NCBI GenBank assembly: GCA_045047085.1 | Contig: JASFYT010000031.1 | Location: 7,809 to 71,808, forward strand | DNA length: 64,000 nucleotides | From: GCA-2401155 sp045047085 | GTDB lineage: Bacteria > Pseudomonadota > Alphaproteobacteria > Rhizobiales > Rhizobiaceae | Direction: 5' to 3' | Shown here: one piece after another, positions 18,486-26,594 of the stretch | Numbering within the stretch: position 1 is the stretch's first letter | How the letters are laid out: the number at the start of each line of letters is the position of its first letter | Program-made: the position numbers and the translations under genes | The notes under the pieces: model-generated | Told to the model about the DNA's origin: nothing | The model's input: only the letters and a program-made list of their open reading frames with translations | Database searches by the model: none

Positions 18486-18840
18486 CACGTTTTCTCCTGT
18501 CAATGCCAGCGGGGTTTACAAATCCAGCTGTCAATCAATTCCAATAAATTCAAACTTTTAGAATTCAAAACCCCGCTTGACCAAAGTCAAGAATTCCAAT
18601 TCCCGCATGTAAGACCACAAAGAAGTGATAATCGCAACGTGTATGGGCGTCACAATTGTGCGGCATTTTTACACCAAACGGTACGAAGCGCCACTGATAG
18701 TGTGTGCAAATATCGTCTGTGGCCTAAGAATCAACAATATTTGTGGTATTTGCTTCATCTACGCCATAGAAGTTGCATGGTTTTATGTGTTGCTGTCATA
18801 AAGCATCACTCAATACGAGATCAATGATTCGGAAATTTAT
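18486..18840. other. Divergent intergenic region between ctaC and the ialB-family gene
   Basis: A 355-base stretch with no credible coding sequence. It must hold the promoters for ctaC (minus) and the IalB-family gene (plus). On the minus side, TTGACT inside the FNR-type box at 18577-18590 could also serve as a -35 element. On the plus side, TTGCAT (18773-18778) and TCATAA (18796-18801) are 17 bases apart and give a weak promoter candidate about 40 bases before ATG 18841. I see no tRNA or structured RNA. Confidence 0.55.
18577..18590. promoter_or_regulatory. FNR/FixK-type binding site upstream of ctaC
   Basis: TTGACCAAAGTCAA is an exact match to TTGA-N6-TCAA, the core recognised by FNR/FixK/CRP-family oxygen-responsive regulators, and is part of a longer perfect palindrome CTTGAC-CAAA-GTCAAG (18576-18591). 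It lies about 92-105 bases before the ctaC ATG. Such a site at an aa3 oxidase fits oxygen-dependent switching between low- and high-affinity oxidases. Regulator and direction of control are inference. Confidence 0.55.
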
Positions 18841-19377
18841 ATGATACGAACCAAATTTACCCCCAATTTTGTTCACCATCTTATCCTTTCGGCACTTTTT
18901 GTCCTTTGTGCAGTAACGGGCTTTTCTTACGCTGAACATGCTAATGCCCAGGGAGCGGTGAAATCAAACCACGGCGCATGGGCCATGGTTTGTGATACAC
19001 CACCAGGTGCCATCTCTGAACAATGTGCCCTTATGCAAAACGTTGTGGCGGAAGATCGCAGCGAAGTGGGGCTTTCGGTCGTAATATTGCGCACCGCAGA
19101 TGGCAAGGCTGAAATTATGCGTGTTCTGGCCCCCCTTGGGGTGCTGCTACCTAACGGGCTGGGTCTGAATGTGGACGGTAAAGATATCGGGCGCGCCTAT
19201 TTTGTGCGCTGTTTTCAGGATGGTTGTTATGCAGAAGTCATTTTAAAGGGTGCATTGCTGGAAACTTTGAAAACCGGCAAAAGCGCTACTTTCATTGTGT
19301 TCCAGACTCCGGAAGAAGGCATCGGAATTCCGGTTGACCTAAACGGTTTCACCGAAGGCTACAATAAAATCCCATAG
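18841..19377 (+). CDS. Invasion-associated locus B (IalB) family protein
   Basis: A 178-residue exported protein: signal peptide (hydrophobic LILSALFVLCAVTGFSYA, cleavage near HANAQG) followed by the IalB pattern WAMVCDTPPGA...EQCALMQ, PLGVLLPNGLGLNVDGKD and FVRCFQDGCYAEV, with four cysteines likely paired in the periplasm. IalB was named for erythrocyte invasion in Bartonella, but the family is widespread in free-living Hyphomicrobiales, so the name does not imply pathogenicity here. tldD follows after 20 bases in the same direction, possibly as one transcript. Confidence 0.9.
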   Translation: MIRTKFTPNFVHHLILSALFVLCAVTGFSYAEHANAQGAVKSNHGAWAMVCDTPPGAISEQCALMQNVVAEDRSEVGLSVVILRTADGKAEIMRVLAPLGVLLPNGLGLNVDGKDIGRAYFVRCFQDGCYAEVILKGALLETLKTGKSATFIVFQTPEEGIGIPVDLNGFTEGYNKIP

Positions 19378-19397
19378 AGTTAAGGCAAAGCATAATT

Positions 19398-20810
19398 ATG
19401 GATTCTCTTCTTGATAAATTTGATGTGGATAAAGCGCGGGTCGAAAGCATTGTATCCGATACTTTAGGCAGTTGTGAAGATGGGGAACTCTATCTGGAAT
19501 ACAGCCAGAGCGAGTCCTTGATGTTTGACAATGGTCGGTTGAAATCTGGCACGTTTAATACCGATCAAGGATTTGGCCTTAGGGCCGTGGTTGGCGAAAC
19601 AGCAGCCTTTGCCCATTCAGGAGATTTATCGGAAGCCGGTTTAAAACGGGCAGCTGATGCGGTGAGCGCCGTTCAACGAGGGTATGGCGGTTCTTATGCC
19701 GCGGCTCCCAAGGGCACAAATCGTGCGCTATATAGCGACGAAAATCCACTTGGTACGCCGAGCTTTGCCGACAAGGTAAAGTTTCTTGAAACAATTGATG
19801 CCTATGCCCGCGCCAAAGATCCCAAGGTTCGTCAGGTCACGGCCTCCATTTCCGGTAGTTGGCAATTAGTAGAAATTTTACGTGCGGATGGCCATTTGGT
19901 TCGTGATGTACGGCCTTTGGTTCGGGTAAATGTGAGCGTTGTGGTTGGCGAAGGTGATCGTCAAGAATCTGGTTCCTATGGCGAAGGTGGTCGTCGCGGT
20001 TTTGGGGAATTCATGGTCGAGGACCGCTGGCAATTTGCTGTGGACGAGGCTTTGCGTCAGGCGTTGGTTAACTTAGGTGCAAAGCCTGCGCCGGCTGGCA
20101 CCTTTGATGTGGTGATGGGCCCCGGCTGGCCCGGTGTCATGTTGCATGAAGCAGTTGGTCACGGGCTGGAGGGCGATTTCAACCGCAAAAAAACTTCTGC
20201 ATTTGCGGGATTGATGGGCGAGCAGGTTGCCGCCAAAGGCGTCACTATTGTGGACGATGGCACCATTGATGAACGACGTGGATCGCTGAGCGTGGACGAC
20301 GAGGGAACGCCCACTGAAAATACGGTTCTGATTGAAGACGGTATTTTGGTTGGCTACATGCAGGATCGCCAAAATGCACGGCTGATGGGCATGGAACCCA
20401 CCGGTAATGGCAGGCGCGAATCCTATGCGCACATGCCCATGCCGCGGATGACCAATACTTATATGCATTCGGGCAAACACGATCCGCAGGAAATTATGGA
20501 ATCCGTGAAGGATGGCATTTATGCCGTTTCCTTTGGTGGTGGACAGGTAGATATCACTTCCGGAAAGTTCGTCTTCAACTGCACCGAAGCCTATGAAATC
20601 AAAAATGGTAAAGTCGGTCAGGCAATACGGGGTGCAAATCTCATCGGCAATGGTCCCGAGGCCATGAAGCGCATCACAATGATCGGCAACGACATGGCGC
20701 TTGATAAGGGCATCGGCATGTGCGGTAAATCGGGCCAGAGCCTACCGGTAGGCGTTGGTCAGCCAACCATCCGCATGAATGAGATGACGGTTGGCGGCAC
20801 AGGAGTTTAG
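19398..20810 (+). CDS. tldD: Metalloprotease TldD
   Basis: A 470-residue subunit of the TldD/TldE protease, which degrades unfolded peptides and matures some modified peptides (microcin B17, CcdA degradation in E. coli). The zinc/active-site motif HEAVGHGLEGD (HExxxH) followed by FNRKKTSAFAG is intact, and the C-terminal NGPEAMKRI...GMCGKSGQSLPVGVGQPT is characteristic. The partner TldE (PmbA) is not in the window, as is usual since the two are often unlinked. Cytosolic; length is normal. Confidence 0.96.
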   Translation: MDSLLDKFDVDKARVESIVSDTLGSCEDGELYLEYSQSESLMFDNGRLKSGTFNTDQGFGLRAVVGETAAFAHSGDLSEAGLKRAADAVSAVQRGYGGSYAAAPKGTNRALYSDENPLGTPSFADKVKFLETIDAYARAKDPKVRQVTASISGSWQLVEILRADGHLVRDVRPLVRVNVSVVVGEGDRQESGSYGEGGRRGFGEFMVEDRWQFAVDEALRQALVNLGAKPAPAGTFDVVMGPGWPGVMLHEAVGHGLEGDFNRKKTSAFAGLMGEQVAAKGVTIVDDGTIDERRGSLSVDDEGTPTENTVLIEDGILVGYMQDRQNARLMGMEPTGNGRRESYAHMPMPRMTNTYMHSGKHDPQEIMESVKDGIYAVSFGGGQVDITSGKFVFNCTEAYEIKNGKVGQAIRGANLIGNGPEAMKRITMIGNDMALDKGIGMCGKSGQSLPVGVGQPTIRMNEMTVGGTGV

Positions 20811-20889
20811 CTGCCTCTGCCGCCTTTTCATAACGGACTTTTAACGCTGGAATTACCTGAATCCCCACTATAATTTTTTAGACTGCGTT

Positions 20890-21573
20890 CTAGTAGGCTA
20901 GTTTTGGAAACCAGTCCGTGCCACGCCCTTCCGGTGTAAGATCGAAAACATTCCACATCGGCCAAATCTGATCCACATGGCGTGGATGGGTAGGACGGTC
21001 GACATAGAGTAGTTCTGCGCCCCAGAAATGATGAATGCCATCATCCCGCTTTACGAATATATTTGCAGCAGGCATTTGATTGCCGTTGTCTCCGACCGCG
21101 AAATAATCGTCACTATAGTTGTTATGAAATGATGAGAGCAGTTTCACGCCGGGCCAATTTCGGGACCTTGCCAAAGCATCAAACTGATTGATCGGTGCCT
21201 TGGCTACAATTGCAAAATTTAGGCGATCTTTCAGATGCTGCGAAATACCACTGAGGCCATCAATGAACGATGTGCAGGCCGGGCAAGCGTTTTGCGTATC
21301 CGGTGCCAGCATGAAGCTATATAAGAAAAGCGTGTCCTTTTCAGGAGCAAAGAGGTTCGACAAGTGGACTTTTTCCTCCTGCCCCGATCCGTCGACAGTC
21401 TCAAATATATAGTCCTCAGGGGTGAGGCCGCCATCGGGCAATGCCCTTCGCATTTCAGCAATTTTTTGGACCTTAGCGTCCAGTTCAAGTTCGGCTTTCA
21501 GCAATTCATTACGTGCAGCGCGATAGTCGGCGCTTTCACCCGGATACATTTTGTCGTGCAAGGTTTCGGTCAT
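20890..21573 (-). CDS. DUF899 family thioredoxin-fold protein
   Basis: A 227-residue cytosolic protein of the DUF899 family. It has LPDGGLTPEDYIFE, VHLSNLFAPEKDTLFLYSFML and CPACTSFIDGL (a CxxC that sits where thioredoxin-like folds have their active site), then FAIVAKAPINQFDALARSRNWPG and a C-terminal W.LFD.TPEGRG segment. The biochemical function is not established; a thiol-redox role is inferred. ATG 21573 is preceded by AGGAGCGATT. A perfect AT-rich palindrome (21601-21626) lies just upstream, between it and the pdxH stop. Confidence 0.88.
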   Translation of the reverse strand: MTETLHDKMYPGESADYRAARNELLKAELELDAKVQKIAEMRRALPDGGLTPEDYIFETVDGSGQEEKVHLSNLFAPEKDTLFLYSFMLAPDTQNACPACTSFIDGLSGISQHLKDRLNFAIVAKAPINQFDALARSRNWPGVKLLSSFHNNYSDDYFAVGDNGNQMPAANIFVKRDDGIHHFWGAELLYVDRPTHPRHVDQIWPMWNVFDLTPEGRGTDWFPKLAY

Positions 21574-21600
21574 AATCGCTCCTGTAACTATTTCAGAATC

Positions 21601-21626
21601 TTTATTTAACTTATTTGTTAAATAAA
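21601..21626. promoter_or_regulatory. Perfect AT-rich palindrome upstream of the DUF899 gene
   Basis: TTTATTTAAC (21601-21610) and GTTAAATAAA (21617-21626) form a perfect 10-bp inverted repeat with a 6-base spacer, centred about 40 bases before the DUF899 start. Size and spacing suit a dimeric repressor operator. It is too AT-rich for an efficient terminator of pdxH. No regulator gene is adjacent. Confidence 0.45.
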
Positions 21627-21654
21627 AGAAAGCGATTTATGTAAAAATTGTGAT

Positions 21655-22278
21655 CTAAGGATAGAGCCTCGATATGTTCCAATTATCGTTCAACGATTCC
21701 CGTTCAAACCTTTGGCGATCATGCAGGCGGAACTTTCCGTCGTTCCAGAATTCAATCGAAAGTGGTTTCAGGCGGAAGCCTGACCAATAGTCCGGCCTTG
21801 GAATTTCGCCAACGCCAAATTTTGCAGCAAAGATGGCCACTTCTTTTTCCAGCGCAAATCGGCTTTCCAGTTCGCGCGATTGTTTGGAGGCCCATGCGCC
21901 AATGCGCGAGCCACGGGCGCGGGACTGGAAATAATCTTCTGCCTCATCGTCAGATACCACTTCAACTTCACCTCTAAAGCGCACGCATTTGCGCAGGGAT
22001 TTCCAGTGAAAACTGGCGGCGGCCTTTGGATTGGCTAACAATTCTTTACCTTTGTTGCTTTCGAAATTGGTAAAGAACACAATACCGCGCTCGTCCCAGC
22101 GGCGCATTAGCACCATACGTGCGTTAGGCATGCCATCCTTATCAACAGTAGCGAGCGTCATGGCCGATGGGTCATTAGGTTCAGATTTTTCCGCCAATCC
22201 CAACCATTCAGAGAACAATTCAAACGGATTTTCCTGATTTTGGTCACCTTTTCTTAACCCAGATGATTGATCATTCAT
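21655..22278 (-). CDS. pdxH: Pyridoxamine 5'-phosphate oxidase
   Basis: A 207-residue FMN enzyme oxidising PNP/PMP to pyridoxal 5'-phosphate. Seen: NDPSAMTLATVDKDGMPNARMVLMR (substrate and FMN phosphate contacts), FFTNFESNKGKEL, FHWKSLRKCVRF, the R-SRIGAWASKQS loop and the C-terminal signature FWNDGKFRLHDRQRF followed by WNISRLYP. Length is normal. It is divergent from the surface lipoprotein gene with only 36 bases between starts. Confidence 0.97.
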   Translation of the reverse strand: MNDQSSGLRKGDQNQENPFELFSEWLGLAEKSEPNDPSAMTLATVDKDGMPNARMVLMRRWDERGIVFFTNFESNKGKELLANPKAAASFHWKSLRKCVRFRGEVEVVSDDEAEDYFQSRARGSRIGAWASKQSRELESRFALEKEVAIFAAKFGVGEIPRPDYWSGFRLKPLSIEFWNDGKFRLHDRQRFERESLNDNWNISRLYP

Positions 22279-22314
22279 TTACACTTGTCCCATTGTTTAT
22301 CTTTGGACGTACCC

Positions 22315-22809
22315 ATGCACGCAGCAACCAGCACTCATATTATTTTGTCATCTGCACAACAGAAAAACCGTCGCTTCCATGTTAGAGCAACTCGCTTGCT
22401 CTTCCAAATGGTATGTCTCGGAATTCTGGCTCTTGGTATGTCTGCTTGTACACTGAGCAAAGCCGTCGATACAAGCGATCTGCAAAGCGAGATTGTCACG
22501 GGGTCAATTTCCAAAACGGTCAAAGCTGAAGGTGTTGATACGACTGATACGGAAGTCATCAAATCAGCCGTTGTGCAAAATGATGGTACTGAAGCTTCCT
22601 CCGACACGCTGGCTTGGCAAAACCCGGATACCGGCAATAGCGGAACGATTATTGCCATTGAAAAATTCGTTGGTCCACAGGGGCACCGATGCAAAAAATT
22701 CCAAACTACTGTGGATTCTTTCATGGGCATTTCGATCTACGATGGCGAAACCTGCGAGATTAAAAAAGGGTTTTGGATACTCTCGCATTTTTTTAAGAAA
22801 AAACTTTAA
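22315..22809 (+). CDS. RT0821/Lpp0805 family surface lipoprotein
   Basis: A 164-residue lipoprotein. A long basic N-terminus leads into a hydrophobic stretch ending in LGMSAC, a lipobox with Cys as acceptor. The mature domain contains LAWQNPDTGNSGTI, GHRCKKFQTTV and ETCEIKKGFW, which resembles the RT0821/Lpp0805 (16-kDa surface antigen-like) family, with two cysteines. I chose ATG 22315; an upstream in-frame start at 22267 would overlap pdxH. In rhizobia a gene of this family sits next to a DnaJ-family gene, as here. Outer-membrane location is inferred. Confidence 0.8.
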   Translation: MHAATSTHIILSSAQQKNRRFHVRATRLLFQMVCLGILALGMSACTLSKAVDTSDLQSEIVTGSISKTVKAEGVDTTDTEVIKSAVVQNDGTEASSDTLAWQNPDTGNSGTIIAIEKFVGPQGHRCKKFQTTVDSFMGISIYDGETCEIKKGFWILSHFFKKKL

Positions 22810-22942
22810 TATTTTTTGACCAAAAACTGTCGATTTAGGCGATTTTGTGGACATTTATCACAAAAATCACCATATCAATGTAAGCTGAACTTGCTTCGGG
22901 CATAAATCCCGGTGTGAGTATGTTTTTTCTTGGGGTAAATAT

Positions 22943-23863
22943 ATGCGTGATCCATATGTGGTTTTAGGTGTTTCAAAAGGTGCCAGTGAAAGCGACGTCA
23001 AAGCTGCTTTTCGTAAACTTGCGAAAAAATATCACCCTGACACCAATAAAGACAACCCAAAAGCGCAGCAGCAGTTCACTGAGGCCAACCAGGCTTATGA
23101 AATTATTGGTGACAAGAAAAAACGCGCGCAGTTCGATCGCGGCGAAATTGATGGCGAAGGCAAGGAACGCTTCGCGGGCTTTGGTCAAGGCGGCGGATTT
23201 AACCCGCGAGGACAAGGAAGACCTGACGGACGAGCCGGTGGTTTTGGCCAGAATGTGCATGGTGCGGAAGATATTCTTAGCGAGTTATTCGGTTCGGCCT
23301 TTGGCGGAAACAGACAAAATGCAGGCCCTTCTTCCGGATTTGGTGGCCAACGACAGCAGCAAAGACAGCGCGTTGATCTTGATATCAAGTTAAAAATACG
23401 GGTGGGCGTTGAAGATCTTGCTCGTGGCAAAGCGTCAGTCAAACTGCCTGATGGCAAACAAATTTCCGTCTCAATTCCCCCTGAATCTGAAGATGGCCAA
23501 ACCATCCGTCTCAAAGGACAGGGTAAGAAGCATCCCGGCATGAAACCGGGAGATGCGTTGATTACCTTTAAATTTGTTTCTCACCCAAGCTTCTCGGTTC
23601 AGGGTGCCGATTTACGTTACCAATTGCCCTTGCCCCTAAAAACCGCGGTTTTGGGTGGCAAAGAACCGGTGACGACCGTTGATGGAAAACTATCGTTGAC
23701 CATCCCAGCAGGCACTAATTCGGGCAAAATTTTTCGCCTGAAAGGTAAAGGATTACCAAAAAAAGGTGGCGGCAGCGGGGATTTACTTGTGGAGGCAGCC
23801 ATTCAACTGCCGGAAGATGGTTTAGATGCGCTCAAAGCGCTTTATGGGGATACCGTCAAATAA
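22943..23863 (+). CDS. DnaJ-class co-chaperone (CbpA-like, no zinc finger)
   Basis: A 306-residue J-domain protein. Residues 1-70 are a J domain (DPYVVLGVSKGASESDVKAAFRKLAKKYHPDTN, with the HPD motif), followed by a Gly/Phe-rich linker with Gly/Gln tracts (about 70-145) and two C-terminal substrate-binding beta domains (LDIKLKIRVGVEDLARG...VSIPPESEDGQTIRLKGQGKK and a second copy). The cysteine zinc-finger region of DnaJ is absent, so this is the CbpA type. It stimulates DnaK ATPase. It follows the surface lipoprotein in the same direction after 133 bases. Confidence 0.93.
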   Translation: MRDPYVVLGVSKGASESDVKAAFRKLAKKYHPDTNKDNPKAQQQFTEANQAYEIIGDKKKRAQFDRGEIDGEGKERFAGFGQGGGFNPRGQGRPDGRAGGFGQNVHGAEDILSELFGSAFGGNRQNAGPSSGFGGQRQQQRQRVDLDIKLKIRVGVEDLARGKASVKLPDGKQISVSIPPESEDGQTIRLKGQGKKHPGMKPGDALITFKFVSHPSFSVQGADLRYQLPLPLKTAVLGGKEPVTTVDGKLSLTIPAGTNSGKIFRLKGKGLPKKGGGSGDLLVEAAIQLPEDGLDALKALYGDTVK

Positions 23864-23902
23864 TACATACCCTTCACGTTAATACTGTTGTTGAGATTTT
23901 TC

Positions 23903-23939
23903 GGTATCGCTTGCGGGGTGACTGCGCCTATGCGATACC
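23903..23939. repeat. Inverted repeat between dnaJ-like gene and fabI
   Basis: GGTATCGC (23903-23910) and GCGATACC (23932-23939) form a perfect 8-bp stem with a 21-base loop that can partly fold on itself. It is 40 bases after the DnaJ-class stop and 63 bases before the fabI ATG. There is no T-run on the plus strand, so it may be an operator or an mRNA structure rather than a terminator. Confidence 0.4.
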
Positions 23940-24001
23940 CACATAATCATTGACCTGTCGTGGTCTTAGTATCATTGCCAAAACCCTTTATGGAGGTTGA
24001 T

Positions 24002-24820
24002 ATGGCTACAACAAACGGATTGTTGGCTGGCAAGCGCGGACTTGTAATGGGCGTCGCTAATAAACGCTCAATCGCTTGGGGTATTGCCAAATCCTGCTCT
24101 GATGCAGGTGCAGATTTGATCCTTACTTATCAAGGCGACGCGTTCAAAAAACGAGTTGAACCGCTGGCTATAGAATTGGGCGCGCAAATTGGCGGTCATG
24201 TGGATGTGACTGACCCCGATACCATCGATGCTCTGTTTGCCGACATAGAAAAAGAGCACGGCAAGATAGATTTTCTGGTGCATGCCATTGCATTCTCAGA
24301 CAAGGATGAGTTAACCGGACGTTATGTGGATACCACTGCTGAAAACTTCCGCAAAACCATGGATATTTCAGTATATTCCCTCACATCAATCGTCCAGCGC
24401 GCTGAAAAGCTGATGCAGGATGGCGGATCGATCCTGACGCTGACCTATTACGGTGCCGAAAAGGTAATGCCTCATTATAACGTCATGGGCGTTGCGAAGG
24501 CGGCACTTGAAGCATCCGTTAAATATCTCGCTGTTGATCTGGGCGGCAAACAAATTCGTGTTAATGCGCTTTCTGCCGGACCAATTAAAACACTGGCCGC
24601 ATCGGGCATTGGGGATTTCCGCTATATCCTCAAATGGAACGAATATAATTCGCCATTGAAACGCACTGTGACCATTGAGGAAGTGGGCGATTCGGCGCTT
24701 TATCTATTATCGGATCTCTCAAGGGGGGTTACTGGCGAAGTGCATCACGTGGATTCAGGCTACCATACGGTTGGCATGAAGGCGGTGGATGCACCTGATA
24801 TTTCGGTGGTCAAAGACTAG
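24002..24820 (+). CDS. fabI: Enoyl-[acyl-carrier-protein] reductase (NADH), FabI
   Basis: A 272-residue SDR-family enzyme that completes each fatty-acid elongation cycle by reducing trans-2-enoyl-ACP. The FabI-specific start GKRGLVMGVANKRSIAWGIAK (nucleotide fold), HAIAFSDKDELTGRYVDT, LTYYGAEKVMPHYNVMGVAKAALE (Tyr and Lys of the active site, Y-x6-K) and VNALSAGPIKTLAASGI are all present. ATG 24002 follows GGAGGTTGAT; the frame reaches back to 23960 without a better site. The histidine phosphatase gene starts 6 bases after the stop. Confidence 0.96.
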   Translation: MATTNGLLAGKRGLVMGVANKRSIAWGIAKSCSDAGADLILTYQGDAFKKRVEPLAIELGAQIGGHVDVTDPDTIDALFADIEKEHGKIDFLVHAIAFSDKDELTGRYVDTTAENFRKTMDISVYSLTSIVQRAEKLMQDGGSILTLTYYGAEKVMPHYNVMGVAKAALEASVKYLAVDLGGKQIRVNALSAGPIKTLAASGIGDFRYILKWNEYNSPLKRTVTIEEVGDSALYLLSDLSRGVTGEVHHVDSGYHTVGMKAVDAPDISVVKD

Positions 24821-24826
24821 TAACAA

Positions 24827-25411
24827 ATGGCTGACCCTCGAATCTACTATCTCCGGCATGGACAAACGGACTGGAATGCAGAACTTCGCTTTCAGGGACG
24901 TCGGGATATTCCACTCAATGCTACGGGACAGGCACAAGCCGACCGCAATGGCGAAAAACTTGCAGAAATTTTGCCCACCGATCACTCTCTGCCATTTATT
25001 TCAAGTCCGATGAAGCGTACCCGCGAAACCATGCAGCGTGTATTGGTAAAACTGGGCCACGAAGATGAAAGCGTTCAGATTGATGATCGCTTGATTGAAG
25101 CCTCTTACGGAGATTGGGAGGGTAAGACCCTGCCACAGGTCAAATTGGAATTTCCTGAATTGCATCGCCGTCGTAAGGAAATTCGCTGGCAGTTTTGCCC
25201 GCCCAATGGCGAGAGTTGCGCGATGATGCTTGATCGCATCTCAGACTGGTATGAAAGCCTTGAAGGGGATGCAGTTGTTGTTGCCCATGGCGTGGTTGGT
25301 CGTGTCTTGCGCTTTCATTTACTGGGGTTGGAACAACAAGAGGCCGGTGGGTTTGTTTTTCCGCAGGATAAGGTTTGCGTTATCCAAAAGGGTAGCGAAG
25401 AATTCGTCTGA
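24827..25411 (+). CDS. Histidine phosphatase (phosphoglycerate-mutase-like) family protein
   Basis: A 194-residue cytosolic protein. YYLRHGQTDWN carries the phospho-accepting His and the Arg of the RHG motif; SSPMKRTRETM gives the second Arg, ASYGDWEGKTL the Glu/Asp acid, and VVAHGVVGRVLR the second catalytic His. The family includes phosphoglycerate mutases and many small-molecule phosphatases; the substrate is not evident. It is tightly linked to fabI (6 bases) and precedes aroC by 83 bases. Confidence 0.9.
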   Translation: MADPRIYYLRHGQTDWNAELRFQGRRDIPLNATGQAQADRNGEKLAEILPTDHSLPFISSPMKRTRETMQRVLVKLGHEDESVQIDDRLIEASYGDWEGKTLPQVKLEFPELHRRRKEIRWQFCPPNGESCAMMLDRISDWYESLEGDAVVVAHGVVGRVLRFHLLGLEQQEAGGFVFPQDKVCVIQKGSEEFV

Positions 25412-25494
25412 TCCTTCTTTTGGGGTGAAGATTATTTGACCAAACAAGATTTCCCACTTACAAATCCAGCGAACTCGTTTTTTCAGGACTTTCC

Positions 25495-26592
25495 ATGTCG
25501 TTCAATACTTTTGGCCATATGTTTCGTGTTAGCACTTGGGGCGAAAGCCATGGTCCTGCATTGGGCTGTATTATCGACGGATGCCCTCCGGGACTGGAAA
25601 TCACACTGGCTGAAATTCAGACATTTATGGATAAACGCAGGCCCGGCCAATCGCGTTTTACCACCCAGCGACAGGAAGCCGATATTGTAGAAATACTCTC
25701 TGGCGTTTTGCCCCATGAGAGCCAAGACGGCGTTTTGATTACAACCGGCACACCGATATCGATGTTGATTAAAAATACTGATCAACGCTCCAAAGATTAT
25801 TCTGAGATTAAAGACCGTTACCGCCCGGGTCATGCTGATTTTACCTATGATACAAAATATGGCATTCGCGATTATCGAGGTGGTGGACGATCATCCGCCC
25901 GCGAGACCGCAGCGCGTGTTGCAGCCGGTGCGCTTGCTCGCAAGGTCATTCCGAATGTTACCATTCGCGGTGCGCTGGTTCAGATTGGCAACAAAAAAAT
26001 TGATCGCAGCCGATGGGATTGGGATGAGGTAGACAATAATGATTTCTTCTGCCCCGATGCAAAAATGGCTGCTGAGTGGAGTGACTATCTCGATGGTATT
26101 CGCAAGAATGGTTCATCCATAGGTGCTGTTGTTGAAGTAGTGGCTGACGGTGCTATGGCCGGACTGGGCGCTCCGGTCTACGCCAAGCTCGATCAGGATA
26201 TCGCTTCTTACATGATGTCTATCAATGCCGTTAAGGGCGTTGAAATCGGTAATGGATTTGATGCGGCCACATTGACCGGCGAAGAAAATGCCGACGAAAT
26301 GCGCATGGGTAATGATGGTCAGGTACAATTCCTTTCTAATAATGCCGGTGGTATTTTGGGCGGCATTTCCACTGGACAACCCATCGTTGCAAGATTTGCT
26401 GTGAAGCCCACCTCCTCGATTTTGACCACACGCAAAAGCGTTACTGCCAAGGGCGAAGAAATTGATGTGCGCACCAAGGGTCGTCATGATCCGTGTGTCG
26501 GCATTCGGGCAGTTCCAATTGGCGAAGCCATGATGGCCTGCGCCATCGCAGACCATTTCCTTTTACACCGCGGACAAACAGGGCGCGTATAA
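25495..26592 (+). CDS. aroC: Chorismate synthase
   Basis: A 365-residue FMN-dependent enzyme converting EPSP to chorismate, last step of the shikimate pathway. The three family signatures are visible: GESHGPALGCIIDGCPPG near the start, YRGGGRSSARETAARVAAGALARK in the middle, and GRHDPCVGIRAVPIGEAMMACAIADH at the end. Length normal. ribB begins 2 bases after its stop, so they are co-transcribed. Confidence 0.97.
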   Translation: MSFNTFGHMFRVSTWGESHGPALGCIIDGCPPGLEITLAEIQTFMDKRRPGQSRFTTQRQEADIVEILSGVLPHESQDGVLITTGTPISMLIKNTDQRSKDYSEIKDRYRPGHADFTYDTKYGIRDYRGGGRSSARETAARVAAGALARKVIPNVTIRGALVQIGNKKIDRSRWDWDEVDNNDFFCPDAKMAAEWSDYLDGIRKNGSSIGAVVEVVADGAMAGLGAPVYAKLDQDIASYMMSINAVKGVEIGNGFDAATLTGEENADEMRMGNDGQVQFLSNNAGGILGGISTGQPIVARFAVKPTSSILTTRKSVTAKGEEIDVRTKGRHDPCVGIRAVPIGEAMMACAIADHFLLHRGQTGRV

Positions 26593-26594
26593 CT

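Noticed and set aside
22861..22942. Heat-shock (RpoH) promoter before the DnaJ-class gene
   Set aside because: CTTG is present, but the downstream box with correct spacing is not; I could not support a sigma32-type site.
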